From contig JAKDJD010000011.1 of NCBI GenBank assembly GCA_030454085.1, positions 7,355 through 71,354 of the forward strand: 64,000 nt of DNA, written 5' to 3'. Positions 36,490-46,760 of this stretch are shown piece after piece (position 1 is the stretch's first letter; each line of letters starts with the position of its first letter). The notes below the pieces were generated by a model. That model was not told the DNA's origin and searched no databases. It saw only the letters and a list, made by a program, of their open reading frames with translations. A program made the translations under genes and the position numbers. This DNA is from Kocuria sp. (GTDB lineage: Bacteria; Actinomycetota; Actinomycetes; Actinomycetales; Micrococcaceae).

Positions 36490-39048
36490 ATGGCCCCCCG
36501 CCGCAAGTCGTCGCACACTCCCGAGGATTTCCCGATCGACATCGTCGAGAACATCGTCGATATCGATGTGTCCTCCGAAATGGAGACGAGCTTCCTCGAG
36601 TACTCGTACTCGGTGATCTATTCGCGGGCACTTCCGGACGCGCGGGACGGCCTCAAGCCGGTCCAGAGACGAATCCTCTACATGATGACGCAGATGGGCC
36701 TGCGACCAGACCGAGGGCATGTGAAGTCGGCACGCGTGGTCGGTGAGGTCATGGGCAAGCTCCACCCCCATGGGGACGGGGCGATCTACGACGCGATGGT
36801 CCGACTCGCCCAGCATTTCGCGATGCGGCTGCCGCTCGTGGACGGACACGGCAACTTCGGCTCGGTCGACGACGGCCCCGCAGCGGCGCGGTACACCGAA
36901 GCCCGCATGGCTCCCGCGGCCCTCGCGCTAACCGGTGACCTGGACGAGGACGTCGTCGATTTCGTCCCGAACTACGACAACCAGTTCACGCAGCCCGGGG
37001 TCCTCCCGGCCGCATTCCCCAACCTTCTGGTCAACGGTTCCTCCGGCATCGCCGTCGGCATGGCCACGAACATGGCTCCCCACAACCTCCGCGAGGTCAT
37101 CGCCGGCGCGCGGCACATGATCGACAACCCGGACGCCAGTCTCGAAGACATCATGCGGTTCATTCCTGGGCCGGACCTGCCGACCGGAGGAAAGATCGTC
37201 GGCCTGACAGGCATCAGGGACGCCTACGCGTCCGGCCGCGGGTCCTTCAAGTCCCGTGCCAAGATCACGGTCGAACAGGTCACCGCGCGCAAGCAGGGGC
37301 TGGTCATCACCGAATTGCCGTACCTGGTGGGGACCGAAAAAGTCATCGAGAAGATCAAGGACGGCGTCCAGTCGAAGAAGCTGTCCGGAATCTCCGACGT
37401 CGTCGATCTGACCGACCGCAAGAATGGCACGCGGCTCGTGGTCGAACTCAAGAACGGGTTCAACCCGCACGCCGTCATGCAATCCTTGTTCAAGCACACC
37501 CCACTCGAGGATTCCTTCGGTATCAACAATGTCGCCCTCGTGGACGGGCAGCCACGGACCTTGGGGCTTCTGGATTTGCTCAGGGTCTACGTGGAGCATC
37601 GCATCGACGTCGTTCGCCGACGCACCACCTACCGACTCGGCAAGTCCAAGGACAGGTTGCACCTGGTCGAGGGCCTGCTCGTTGCCATCCTCGATATCGA
37701 CGAAGTCATCGAGATCATTCGCTCCTCCGACCAGACGGCCCAGGCCCGGGAACGACTCATGATGGTCTTCGACCTGAGTGAAGCCCAGGCGAACCACATC
37801 CTGGAACTGCGTCTGCGACAGCTGACCAAGTTCTCCCGCATCGAACTGGAGGCCGAGAGGGACGAGCTTCGAGCCACCATCGCCGAGCTCGAGTCGATCC
37901 TGGCCTCGGACCAGAAGTTGCGCGGCGTCGTCTCGGACGAGCTGAGCGAGGTCGCCGAGCGGTACGGGACCGACCGCCGGACCGAGCTCGCCGATTCGGA
38001 CGATCTGGCCGCGCTCGCCTCGGCCGCCACGGACAGCGGCGCGGCCTCCGCGAAGAAGGGACTGGGTCTGGCTCTGGAAATCGCGGACGACCCGTGTTGG
38101 ATCGCCCTGTCGACCTCGGGTCAACTCGGCCGCACCCCTGGGGGCCCACGCGGCCGGGAGTCCTTCGAGGATCCGGGGAAGAGGATCAAGCACGATGCGC
38201 TGCGCTCGCTGGTTCCGGCCACGGCGCGCGGGGAAATCGGTGCGGTTGTCTCGTCCGGGCGCATGGTGCGGATCAATGTGATGGACATTCCTCAGATGGA
38301 GTTGTCCGGCAGCGCACCGAACCTTGGAACCGGGGTCAAGGTCAAGGAATTCCTGACGCTGGAAAAGAATGAGTCGCTGATTGCGTTGGTTCCCCTGAAT
38401 CAGGTCATCGCCCTGGGCACGGCCCATGGCGTGGTCAAGCGGGTCAACCCGGACTACCCGTTGAACAGGGACGACTGGCCAATCATCTCCCTCAAGGCCG
38501 GAGACGAGGTGGTGGGCGCCTGCCACGCATCGAATGACGACAACCTGGTGTTCATCACCCGGGAGGCCAAGCTGCTGACCTTCGACGCCGCCAAGGTGCG
38601 TCCGCAAGGCAAGAGCGCCGGTGGCGTGGCGGGCATCAAGGTCGCCGAAAGCGACAGGGTCATCTACTTCGGCGCGTTGTCTCCCACCGAGTCGGCCGTG
38701 GTCGTGACGGTCTCCGAAGCCGAAGAATCATTGCCGGGCACGGAAGCGGGATCGGCCAAGATCACCGAATTCGGGGAGTACCCGGCCAAGGGCCGTGCGA
38801 CGGGCGGCGTCCGGGCGCATCGTTTCCTGAAGGGCGAATCCGGGCTGAAGCTCGCGTGGGCGGGCAGGGGCCCGGCGAAGGCTGTCTCGGCCGCGGGCGT
38901 TGCCCGGTCCCTCCCGACCGAGTTCGGCGCCCGGGACGGTTCCGGCGTGCCGTTGTCCCAATCGATCGACGCGATCGGACCTGCGCTCGGATCCGGTGCT
39001 GAGGACGGATCGGTCCGGGACGATGCCGACGACACCGTCGATGCCTGA
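36490..39048 (+). CDS. parC: DNA topoisomerase IV subunit A
   Basis: Breakage-rejoining subunit of a type IIA topoisomerase. The 852-residue protein has the winged-helix domain, the active-site Tyr135 in [10 protein letters not shown], and the quinolone-region helix [13 protein letters not shown] (90-102). The position equal to E. coli GyrA Ser83 is Gly97; Asp101 equals Asp87. The tower and coiled-coil domains follow, then a C-terminal beta-pinwheel. It is called ParC rather than GyrA because a ParE is encoded nearby and gyrA would be expected near dnaA. GAGGA precedes the ATG. Confidence 0.88.
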   Translation: MAPRRKSSHTPEDFPIDIVENIVDIDVSSEMETSFLEYSYSVIYSRALPDARDGLKPVQRRILYMMTQMGLRPDRGHVKSARVVGEVMGKLHPHGDGAIYDAMVRLAQHFAMRLPLVDGHGNFGSVDDGPAAARYTEARMAPAALALTGDLDEDVVDFVPNYDNQFTQPGVLPAAFPNLLVNGSSGIAVGMATNMAPHNLREVIAGARHMIDNPDASLEDIMRFIPGPDLPTGGKIVGLTGIRDAYASGRGSFKSRAKITVEQVTARKQGLVITELPYLVGTEKVIEKIKDGVQSKKLSGISDVVDLTDRKNGTRLVVELKNGFNPHAVMQSLFKHTPLEDSFGINNVALVDGQPRTLGLLDLLRVYVEHRIDVVRRRTTYRLGKSKDRLHLVEGLLVAILDIDEVIEIIRSSDQTAQARERLMMVFDLSEAQANHILELRLRQLTKFSRIELEAERDELRATIAELESILASDQKLRGVVSDELSEVAERYGTDRRTELADSDDLAALASAATDSGAASAKKGLGLALEIADDPCWIALSTSGQLGRTPGGPRGRESFEDPGKRIKHDALRSLVPATARGEIGAVVSSGRMVRINVMDIPQMELSGSAPNLGTGVKVKEFLTLEKNESLIALVPLNQVIALGTAHGVVKRVNPDYPLNRDDWPIISLKAGDEVVGACHASNDDNLVFITREAKLLTFDAAKVRPQGKSAGGVAGIKVAESDRVIYFGALSPTESAVVVTVSEAEESLPGTEAGSAKITEFGEYPAKGRATGGVRAHRFLKGESGLKLAWAGRGPAKAVSAAGVARSLPTEFGARDGSGVPLSQSIDAIGPALGSGAEDGSVRDDADDTVDA

Positions 39049-39075
39049 GGGCGCACTCTGGGTTCTGGTCCTTCC

Positions 39076-40107
39076 TCAGAATCGGAGGGTCGCCCGGACC
39101 GGAACGTGATCTGAGGGTCCCTCGATGGGCATCACGTCGGCGTCGTTGACCCGCATGTCGCCGTTGACGACGACGTGATCGATCTGGGTTCTGGTCCACG
39201 CGGCCAAGGAGCTGGGCCACGTACCCCGGGAGACGCCTGATGCGGGGAGCGCATCCGTGCACCCGTCACGCCCCGGAATCGTGGCCATGTGTCCGTGCCA
39301 CGGATTGGCGTTGTAGTCGCCCGCAGCGATGACCGGGCGCGGCGAACCCTCGTTGCGCGGGGTGCACACGTCGTCCAGGACCGACCCGACATCGCTGTCC
39401 CACTGGTCCATCCATCGCGGAACCGGACTCGCCGTGTGGACACCCAGAATCAAGGGATTCGATGAGGCGGGATCGGCTGGGCGGAGGGCGAGAGTCCCCA
39501 CTGTTGGTTCCTCGCCCTCGGCGACCTGGTACGTACCGAGACTCTTGGAAATCAGCACGCTGGTCGGTGAGAGGCCGGAGCCGGTGCTCGTAGCGAAGAC
39601 CTGGTAGTCCGAGTCCTTGCCCAGCTCGGAGAGGTACTTCTGGAGCGGACCGGTGCTGGCCTCGGGGAGCACGACGACTTCAGGGTTGCCTCGGACCACA
39701 CGGTCGAGGTCAGCTCGGGTGAGTTCGTCGTGGACATTCCAGCTGACCACGGACATCGTCTGGCCCTCGGTCGGCCCATCCTGGGGAGCCGAGGCGGGGT
39801 TGAGAGCCAGAACCAGGCACATCGCAGAGACGATGAAGCCCACCAGAGGTGTCCCGTTGGGGCGCCCACGCCGTCCGGATACGCGTCGCACGAGCCACCC
39901 GGCGATGATCCAGACGAGGAAAAATATCGCCATGATTCCGCCGATGATCTGCGGAAATGCAAGGACCTGCCCCACGATGAGGCTCGTGGTCCATGGGGCA
40001 GCAAGACCCGTTCCCTGACGCTGGAGCCACGGGGTCAGCAACACGAACAGCAGGTAGAAGGCGGGGATCAGGGCAACGATCGAGAGGACCTTCAGTGTGC
40101 GGCGCAT
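39076..40107 (-). CDS. Membrane-bound endonuclease/exonuclease/phosphatase family protein
   Basis: A 343-residue protein with three transmembrane helices in the first 110 residues, then an EEP-fold metal-dependent phosphodiesterase domain outside the membrane. Catalytic signatures are SWNVHDE, VVLPEAS, AGDYNANPW and GPSDHVPV, the Asn, Glu, Asp/Asn and Asp-His residues of the DNase I/sphingomyelinase superfamily. The substrate is unknown. The ATG at 40107 (MRRTLKV) is chosen because AAGGAG lies upstream; the longer start at 40173 adds 22 unlikely residues. Convergent with parC. Confidence 0.85.
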   Translation of the reverse strand: MRRTLKVLSIVALIPAFYLLFVLLTPWLQRQGTGLAAPWTTSLIVGQVLAFPQIIGGIMAIFFLVWIIAGWLVRRVSGRRGRPNGTPLVGFIVSAMCLVLALNPASAPQDGPTEGQTMSVVSWNVHDELTRADLDRVVRGNPEVVVLPEASTGPLQKYLSELGKDSDYQVFATSTGSGLSPTSVLISKSLGTYQVAEGEEPTVGTLALRPADPASSNPLILGVHTASPVPRWMDQWDSDVGSVLDDVCTPRNEGSPRPVIAAGDYNANPWHGHMATIPGRDGCTDALPASGVSRGTWPSSLAAWTRTQIDHVVVNGDMRVNDADVMPIEGPSDHVPVRATLRF

Positions 40108-40173
40108 GTGCTGTGATGCTCCTTGAACGCCCGCAGGCGCGCTCGGGGTTCGGCCCTGCCGCACGCGACCCAA

Positions 40174-43100
40174 CTACCGGCCTGCACCATGTCCCAGAGT
40201 GACGACGGACCGGCAATGGCCGAGATCGGTGGGGCGATGTGAAATGACTATAGTACCCGGACCCGCTTGGTCGGAGGAGCCTCGGGTTGCCCTGTCGAGC
40301 TCCTCCACCAGGGCCGCGGCCGAAGGCTCGTCAAGATGTGCCGTCGGTTCGTCGACCAGGAGGAAAGGCGCATTGGTCAAAAGCGCTCGAGCCATCGCGA
40401 GCCGTTGGCGCTGCCCTCCGGACAATCGCGATCCGCCTGCACCGACCCGGGTGTCCAAACCGTGCTCCATGGTGTCCAGGAGGCTTCCCAGACCGACCCG
40501 GTGCACCATGGTGTCGAGTTCCTGGTCCGACGGAGCCGATTCTCTCGGTCTGGCCAGCAGCAGGTTTCCGCGCACCGTTGAATCGAAGATGTAGGCATCC
40601 TGCGGGCACCAGGCGGAGGCGCCGCGCAGTTGCTCGGGGGCCATGGTGTTGCCGTCGACCCGGATTGCGCCTCGCTCCGGGCGCAGAAACCCCAGGAGGA
40701 CAGCGAGCGTGGTCGTCTTGCCCGCCCCGGACGGACCAGTGATCCCGAGCGCCTGGCCGCGTCCGACCCGGCCGGTCACGCCCCGAATCGCAGGTTCCTC
40801 CATGCCGGGCCAGCGGGCCGAAACATCGGCAAGGTGCAACTCCTGGGCGTCCGAAGGCTCCGTTGGTTCCCGTTCTTCTTTCCGCTCGGGAATTCCTACG
40901 GGGTGCGCGTGCGACTCGAGGGCTTCCGAGGCGGGGCTGATCTTGGCGACCAGCCGGGCGAATGCGGGCCAGGCACGCACAGAATCAATGGTCTGGGAGG
41001 AGGGCTCCACGAGGGCTGTGCACAGGAGAACGGGTATCGCGGCAACAGGTGCCGCAATGCCGCCCGTCGACACCGGATCCCAGGCAATGACCGCAATGGC
41101 CAATGCCGCCGCCCACCAGGTCGCCAAGGACAGCGCATTACCCAGCCCCGACGCGGTCGCGGAACGCCGGGCGGCCGCGAGGGCGAGGCGATCCTGGCCG
41201 GCAAGCACCCCCAGGACGGCGTCGCTGAGACGGTTGCCCTTCAGGTCTTCGGCGCTTTCCATCACACCCAGCGCGCCCCTCAGGGTTCGTTGGACGGCAT
41301 CTCGACTCACCGTTTCGGCCCGTTGGTCCGCGATCAGTACCAGCCACGGTGCCAGCAGGCTCGTGACGAGTGCCGCCGCGGCGACCACCCATGTTGCGGG
41401 TGGCACGGTCAGGTACGTGGCGATGACGGCCGCGATCATGGTGGGAATGTTGGTCGCCATCGGGAGGAGAACGCGGGGAAGCGAATCCCGGACTTCGTCC
41501 ACGTCCCCGACGAGCCTGTCCAAGAAGGTTCCACCCCGCAGCAATGATCTGAGACTCAACGCGGTCTCCCCCATGGACTCCCACGCGTTCGACCGAAGTC
41601 TGTTGGCCGCCTTGAGGACGACATCGTGGGTGAGGAGACGTTCGAGATAGCGGAAGACCGCCCGCCCCAGGCCGAAGAACCTCACCCCGACGATCGCGAC
41701 CATCAGGTACATCATTCCGGGTTGCTGTGAGGCCCTGACGATGAGCCAGCCGGACAGCGCCGTCAGGGACGCGCCAAATGCGACTGTGAGGAAGGACAGG
41801 AGGACGGACCCGCACACTTGGGACGCCCGGAGGCCCGAAACCCGGAACAGGGTTCGCAGTGTCTCCCGGACACCGGGCTTCTCGGAACGGTTGCTCCCTC
41901 CGCCTGCACTCCGCGAGTCGTGCTGCGGGGCGGCACGTCGCTCACGGTGACCGCACTGGAATCCCGCAACGTCCGTTGCAGTCTTGTTTCCCTTCTCCGG
42001 AGTGCTCGTGAACGGCTCACACCGGGTGGCCGGAAGGTGCCGGACGAGGCGGCCCGTTGAGTCGAGTTCGATGCGTCCCGCGGAGGTCGGGGCGGCAGCC
42101 GGATCGTGTGTGACCCACAGAATCGTCGCCCCCGATTCGGTCAGCTCCCGAAGTGCGTCGCTGACCATGCCCGCGGCTCGGCGGTCAAGATGCGCCGTCG
42201 GCTCATCGACGAGCACCAGCCACTGGCTCGGCCCCGAAGAACGACCTCGCAGTTCTCCTGTGGTGGGGCGCACCGCGGCGAGAACGCGGGCAATCGCGAG
42301 ACGACGCGCCTGGCCCGCGGACAACGCCGCGGGCGCCACGGAACCGAGGTCTTCCAGGCCGACCGACTTGAGCGAGGCCTCGATCACCGGATTCCACAGT
42401 TCCCGAATCCGAGACGCCTCCTCCTGGGATTCCCCGTCGTGTCCCATCACGTCGCGCAGCCACGTGGAAGCGTTCTCCGGATTCGCGTAAAGGCCCACCT
42501 CCTCCACGACAGTCGCCGCAATAAAACCGGGCGACTGGCCGATCCAGGCGACCGAATCGGGTACGGAGACCGAGCCGGCAACGGTAGTCCCGTCGTCGGC
42601 CCCGACGTCGTTCCCGTCGCGCACCATATCGGCCATGGTCTTGAGCAAGGTGGTCTTCCCACATCCGGAGGGCCCAGTGAGGAGGGTTGTGGTCCTCGGC
42701 TCCAGGATGAAGGACAGATCGTCGAGGGCTCGTCCTCGGCCGGCGTACTCGACCGTGAGCCCCGATACCGAGATCTCGGGGTCCGAAGAGAGCGAAATCA
42801 CCGATGTACCGGTGGGTTCCTCGAGGATCTCTTCCGAGCGGCGCAGCGCATCCACGCCGTCCTGGGATTGGTGGAACGCCGTCCCGACATCCCGCAGGGG
42901 CTGGAAGCATTCCGGGGCCAGCAGCAGAACCAGCAATGCGGTGTCGAGACCGATCTGGCCCGAGACGAGCCTCAACCCGATGAACACGGCCACGAGAGCC
43001 ACCGAGATCGTGGTAATCAGCTCGAGGGCGAGAGAGGACTGGAACGCCGAACGCAGGGTCGTCATGGTTCGCTTCCGGTACGACTCCCCCAAGTCGTTCA

Positions 43101-43917
43101 GGGCCCGGGACTGCGCCTTCTCCCTCTTCAAACCGACCAGGACCGGCAGGCCGCGAGAGAGCTCGACGATGTGCTGGGACAGCCTCAGCAGTTGGGACTG
43201 GGCCTCGCGCGTGTCGTTCTGGGTCGTCTTGCCGATGAGGACCATGAAAACGGGAACAAGCGGCAGGGTCAGCACCAGCACCAAGGCGCTGATGGGATCC
43301 GCCAACAGCACCACCACCAGCAGGATCGCCGGGATGACTCCCGTGGAGACCAGTGCCGTGATCGTTTTGACGTAATAGTCGTCCAGGGCGTCCAGTCCGC
43401 GGGAGACCAGGACCGCCACGGCACCGTCGGACGCGGCCGTTCCGTCGGTGGTCTGGGAACGCGGTGCCGAGAGTACTCGTCGCAGCACGCCCTGGCGGAT
43501 CGTGGACTTCGTTTCGGTCGCTGCGCGCTGCGCGGCAACCGAGAGCCCCCAGTCCGCCAGCGCCCGGAGTGCCAGGCTCGCCACGCCCAGAACCACGGCG
43601 CCCCAGGACCAGACGCCGGGATCGGCTCCGACGAGCCAGTGAGGGAGGATACCGTCGGCCCCGGCGGAGTGGGACCCGATGAATTCGGTCCAGCCGGTGG
43701 AAGCCGTCCCGCCAACCCCGTGGGAGGCTGCGGCGAAGGCCGCCTGCGCGAGAGCGGTCACCAACGACCCCACGGCCGCGGAGAACCCAACGAGTCCGAG
43801 GGCTCTCAGCGCGCTGAGGACGCCCAGAACCGGGAGGACCCGTCGTGCATGCGGGCCCAGCGGCGGACGTCGGTTCGCCCGCCGCCGGTCCTGTTGGTCG
43901 TTGTCGGCGACGCTCAC
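40174..43917 (-). CDS. cydDC: Fused thiol-reductant ABC exporter CydDC
   Basis: A single 1247-residue protein that joins CydD and CydC, the two halves of the exporter of cysteine/glutathione-type thiols needed to assemble cytochrome bd. Each half has six transmembrane helices and an ATPase domain: first Walker A LTGPSGCGKTTL (near 413) with signature LSAGQARRLAIARVL, second ITGPSGAGKTTT (near 1055) with LSGGQRQRLAMARALL. The linker (about 640-690) is polar. The start is a GTG ten bases after the cydB stop, so it belongs to the cydA-cydB-cydDC operon. Confidence 0.93.
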   Translation of the reverse strand: MSVADNDQQDRRRANRRPPLGPHARRVLPVLGVLSALRALGLVGFSAAVGSLVTALAQAAFAAASHGVGGTASTGWTEFIGSHSAGADGILPHWLVGADPGVWSWGAVVLGVASLALRALADWGLSVAAQRAATETKSTIRQGVLRRVLSAPRSQTTDGTAASDGAVAVLVSRGLDALDDYYVKTITALVSTGVIPAILLVVVLLADPISALVLVLTLPLVPVFMVLIGKTTQNDTREAQSQLLRLSQHIVELSRGLPVLVGLKREKAQSRALNDLGESYRKRTMTTLRSAFQSSLALELITTISVALVAVFIGLRLVSGQIGLDTALLVLLLAPECFQPLRDVGTAFHQSQDGVDALRRSEEILEEPTGTSVISLSSDPEISVSGLTVEYAGRGRALDDLSFILEPRTTTLLTGPSGCGKTTLLKTMADMVRDGNDVGADDGTTVAGSVSVPDSVAWIGQSPGFIAATVVEEVGLYANPENASTWLRDVMGHDGESQEEASRIRELWNPVIEASLKSVGLEDLGSVAPAALSAGQARRLAIARVLAAVRPTTGELRGRSSGPSQWLVLVDEPTAHLDRRAAGMVSDALRELTESGATILWVTHDPAAAPTSAGRIELDSTGRLVRHLPATRCEPFTSTPEKGNKTATDVAGFQCGHRERRAAPQHDSRSAGGGSNRSEKPGVRETLRTLFRVSGLRASQVCGSVLLSFLTVAFGASLTALSGWLIVRASQQPGMMYLMVAIVGVRFFGLGRAVFRYLERLLTHDVVLKAANRLRSNAWESMGETALSLRSLLRGGTFLDRLVGDVDEVRDSLPRVLLPMATNIPTMIAAVIATYLTVPPATWVVAAAALVTSLLAPWLVLIADQRAETVSRDAVQRTLRGALGVMESAEDLKGNRLSDAVLGVLAGQDRLALAAARRSATASGLGNALSLATWWAAALAIAVIAWDPVSTGGIAAPVAAIPVLLCTALVEPSSQTIDSVRAWPAFARLVAKISPASEALESHAHPVGIPERKEEREPTEPSDAQELHLADVSARWPGMEEPAIRGVTGRVGRGQALGITGPSGAGKTTTLAVLLGFLRPERGAIRVDGNTMAPEQLRGASAWCPQDAYIFDSTVRGNLLLARPRESAPSDQELDTMVHRVGLGSLLDTMEHGLDTRVGAGGSRLSGGQRQRLAMARALLTNAPFLLVDEPTAHLDEPSAAALVEELDRATRGSSDQAGPGTIVISHRPTDLGHCRSVVTLGHGAGR

Positions 43918-43926
43918 AACGATCGG

Positions 43927-44991
43927 TCAGCCCGCGTTGGGGCGCTCGGAGAGTTCCGTGACTCGGTGCGCCTCCGGAATGTGCTCCGCCGAGAGCCGCT
44001 TGCGGAACACCCAGTAGGTCCACCCCTGATAGAGAAACAGCACGGGGAGCCCTATGGCGGCCACAATGGTCATGATCTTCAGCGTGTACGGCGAGGACGA
44101 AGCATTCGCGACGGTCAACGTGGTCCCGTCCGCCATGGTGCTCGGCAAGACATTCGGGTAGGCGGCCATGAAGATCGACAGTGCCCCGAAGACCGCGAAT
44201 CCCGCGATTGCCGTGAAGGCGATACCTTCCCGTCCCCTGGTCGCGAATATCCAGGACGCGAGGGCCGCCACCGCCGCGACGACCAGTAGGATCAACGACA
44301 GCGGAGTCGCACCGATCACTTGGAGCCACACGGCCCACGCAACCATCGGCAGCAGGGCCACGGGGAGGATCCGGACCATCATTGTTCGCGCCCGGTGACG
44401 CACCTCGCCGTCTGTCTTGAGCGCCAGGAAGGCCAGCCCATGGACCAGGCTGAAGCCGACCATTCCCAAACCGCCGATCACGGCCGGCACGGTCAGCCAC
44501 GCGAAGGGACCACCGACGCGGTCCGCGTTGTCGTTCAGCGGAAGCCCGGTCGTCGTGATGGCGAGGGCGGCTCCGATGAGGAACGCGATGAAGAACGACG
44601 CCACGGACATGATCGCGTTCCACCGGGGCTCCCACCTCGGGCCGGTCAACTTGCCTCGGTATTCGATCGACACTGCTCTCAGGATCAGGGCCAGGAGGAT
44701 GAGGGTCAGCGGAATGTACAGCGCCGAGAACAGCGCGGCATACCACATCGGAAATGCGGCAAAGATGGCCGCACCTCCGGTCACCAGCCATACCTCGTTG
44801 CCGTCCCATACAGGACCGATCGTGTTCAGCAACAGACGGCGTTCCTTCTCATTGCGGGAGAAGATGCGCCCCATCAGCATGCCGACGCCGAGGTCGAATC
44901 CGTCGAGAACGATGTATCCGATGAGAAGCACTCCGACCACGAGGAACCATAGGGTCGGCAATCCGGGTTGTCCAGCAAATTCTTCGAACAT
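43927..44991 (-). CDS. cydB: Cytochrome bd ubiquinol/menaquinol oxidase subunit II
   Basis: Membrane subunit of the bd-type terminal oxidase. The 354-residue protein starts close to the family hallmark LIGYIVLDGFDLGVGML, has WDGNEVWLVTGG, and about nine hydrophobic helices. It has the normal length. Second gene of the cyd operon, 12 bases after cydA. The last helix is followed by a short basic tail. Confidence 0.95.
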   Translation of the reverse strand: MFEEFAGQPGLPTLWFLVVGVLLIGYIVLDGFDLGVGMLMGRIFSRNEKERRLLLNTIGPVWDGNEVWLVTGGAAIFAAFPMWYAALFSALYIPLTLILLALILRAVSIEYRGKLTGPRWEPRWNAIMSVASFFIAFLIGAALAITTTGLPLNDNADRVGGPFAWLTVPAVIGGLGMVGFSLVHGLAFLALKTDGEVRHRARTMMVRILPVALLPMVAWAVWLQVIGATPLSLILLVVAAVAALASWIFATRGREGIAFTAIAGFAVFGALSIFMAAYPNVLPSTMADGTTLTVANASSSPYTLKIMTIVAAIGLPVLFLYQGWTYWVFRKRLSAEHIPEAHRVTELSERPNAG

Positions 44992-45003
44992 GATGGGTTG
45001 CTC

Positions 45004-46587
45004 CTAGTAGGCGAAGGCCAGGACGTCGTCGTTCTTGTGGCTGTCGGGGTCATTCGGGTCGTCGTCGTCCTGATCGGACGTGACCAACTCCGGCATGGAG
45101 GCGACGACTCCTGTCCGGACGTACCTGGCGATCAGGAAGACCTCCACGACCATCAGGACGGCATAAATGAGGACCAGGGAAATGAGCGAGAACAGCAACT
45201 CGCCCGCGGACACATTCGGCGAAACCGCCGCCTCGGTAAACATGTAGATCCGTTGTCCGAGGGGCAGATCCGGGTTGGGGGCGACGACGAATGGCTGCCG
45301 TCCCATCTCGGTGAACACCCAACCGGTGACGTTGGCGCCGAAGGGCGCGAGGATGCCGAATACGGCCAGGCGCATGAGCCACTTGGACTGTGGGACGGTC
45401 CCCTTTCTGGTCAGCCACCACGCCAGAGCGCACGCGAGGGCGGCCAGGCCTCCGAAGGTGATCATGAGCCGGAATCCCCAGTAGGTGACGATCATCAGCG
45501 GCACATAGTGAATGTCTTCACCGGCACGGTCCCCGTACTGGGGTTCGTCTCCCAAATTGGTTCCGTACATGTGCTCGTACTCGGGCTGCAAGGTGTTGAG
45601 GCCCTTGACGTCCGTGTGGAAGTTGTCATGGGCCAAGAAGGACAACAGACCCGGAATCTCGAAAATGGTGTTCACATTCGAGCAGTTGCGTGCGCTGGGG
45701 TCGGACAGAGTCAGCACGGAGAATGCGGTGCCGTCGTGGCATGCGGCCTCCGCGGCCGCCATCTTGAGGGGCTGCTGGTGGATCATCAGCTGGGCCTGGA
45801 CGTGGCCGCTGAATGCAGTCCCGAGGAAGCCGATGATTCCAATGAGGATGCCGATGCGAAGGGAACGGAACCAGACCGCGTAGTCCTTCTTGTCCTGGGC
45901 GCCCTTGCCGGAGTCTCCGACGACCACGACGCCGTTGTCATCGACCGTGTCGATTCCCTGGCTGCGCCGCTTCCACAGCTTGTACCAAGCGATGCCCAGC
46001 AGGAACGATCCGGCGACGGCCACCGAGCCGAAGAGCGTGTGGATGATGGCCACGATCGCTGTGTTGTTCGTCAGTACGGCCATCACGTCGTTCAGGATGG
46101 GTCGACCGTCCACGATTTCGTATCCGACCGGATGCTGCATCCACGAGTTGGCGATCACAATGAAGAACGCGGACAGCCACGAGGCCGCCACCGCCGCGAG
46201 GAGGCAGAGGGCGTGGATGGAGGGCTTGAGTTTCTTCCACCCGAAGATCCACAGCCCGAGGAACGTCGACTCGATGAAGAAGGCCAACAGACCTTCCATG
46301 GCCAACGGAGCACCGAAGACGTCCCCCACGAATCGGGAGTACTCGCTCCATGCCATTCCGAACTGGAATTCCTGGACGAGGCCGGTGGCCACGCCCATGA
46401 TGAAGTTGATCAGGTACAGCTTTCCCCAGAATTTCGTCATCCTGAGGTACTGCTCTTTTCCGGTCCTGACCCACATGAGGTTCAGGATCACCACGACCAT
46501 CCCTAGTCCCAGGGTCAGTGGAACCATCATGAAGTGGTAGACGGTGGTGGTCCCGAATTGCCAGCGGGCGATTTCTACAGTATCCAC
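45004..46587 (-). CDS. cydA: Cytochrome bd oxidase subunit I
   Basis: Haem-bearing subunit of the high-affinity bd oxidase, which reduces oxygen with electrons from (mena)quinol. The 527-residue protein has the N-terminal ARWQFGTTTVYHF with the haem-ligand His, and the periplasmic quinol loop motif GRQPFVV. The C-terminus ends in a soluble acidic tail. The start is the GTG at 46587 with GAGGAG six bases upstream; the nine extra residues upstream lack support. First gene of the cyd operon. It lies 173 bases after mdh, with a hairpin between them. Confidence 0.94.
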   Translation of the reverse strand: MDTVEIARWQFGTTTVYHFMMVPLTLGLGMVVVILNLMWVRTGKEQYLRMTKFWGKLYLINFIMGVATGLVQEFQFGMAWSEYSRFVGDVFGAPLAMEGLLAFFIESTFLGLWIFGWKKLKPSIHALCLLAAVAASWLSAFFIVIANSWMQHPVGYEIVDGRPILNDVMAVLTNNTAIVAIIHTLFGSVAVAGSFLLGIAWYKLWKRRSQGIDTVDDNGVVVVGDSGKGAQDKKDYAVWFRSLRIGILIGIIGFLGTAFSGHVQAQLMIHQQPLKMAAAEAACHDGTAFSVLTLSDPSARNCSNVNTIFEIPGLLSFLAHDNFHTDVKGLNTLQPEYEHMYGTNLGDEPQYGDRAGEDIHYVPLMIVTYWGFRLMITFGGLAALACALAWWLTRKGTVPQSKWLMRLAVFGILAPFGANVTGWVFTEMGRQPFVVAPNPDLPLGQRIYMFTEAAVSPNVSAGELLFSLISLVLIYAVLMVVEVFLIARYVRTGVVASMPELVTSDQDDDDPNDPDSHKNDDVLAFAY

Positions 46588-46706
46588 GGTTCTCCTCGCG
46601 CTACTGAAAAGCACTCGACCGGTCCGAGCGGGCCGGATACCTACAAGGTAGCAACCGGTTCTGGGCGTCCGATGATCCTACCGAGACGACGTCTTGACAG
46701 CCCGGA

Positions 46707-46750
46707 AAGGGTAATTTTCACCCTTTGGGGCCCGTAGCGAGGCCCCAAAG
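46707..46750 (-). terminator. Hairpin after mdh, with an overlapping alternative hairpin
   Basis: Minus strand: CTTTGGGGCC pairs with GGCCCCAAAG (46723-46732 with 46741-46750) around an eight-base loop, 10 bases after the mdh stop. The right arm overlaps a second possible stem, AAAGGGT/ACCCTTT (46707-46725). No long T run follows. It may end mdh transcription or separate mdh from cydA. Confidence 0.5.
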
Positions 46751-46760
46751 AGCGAATCAC

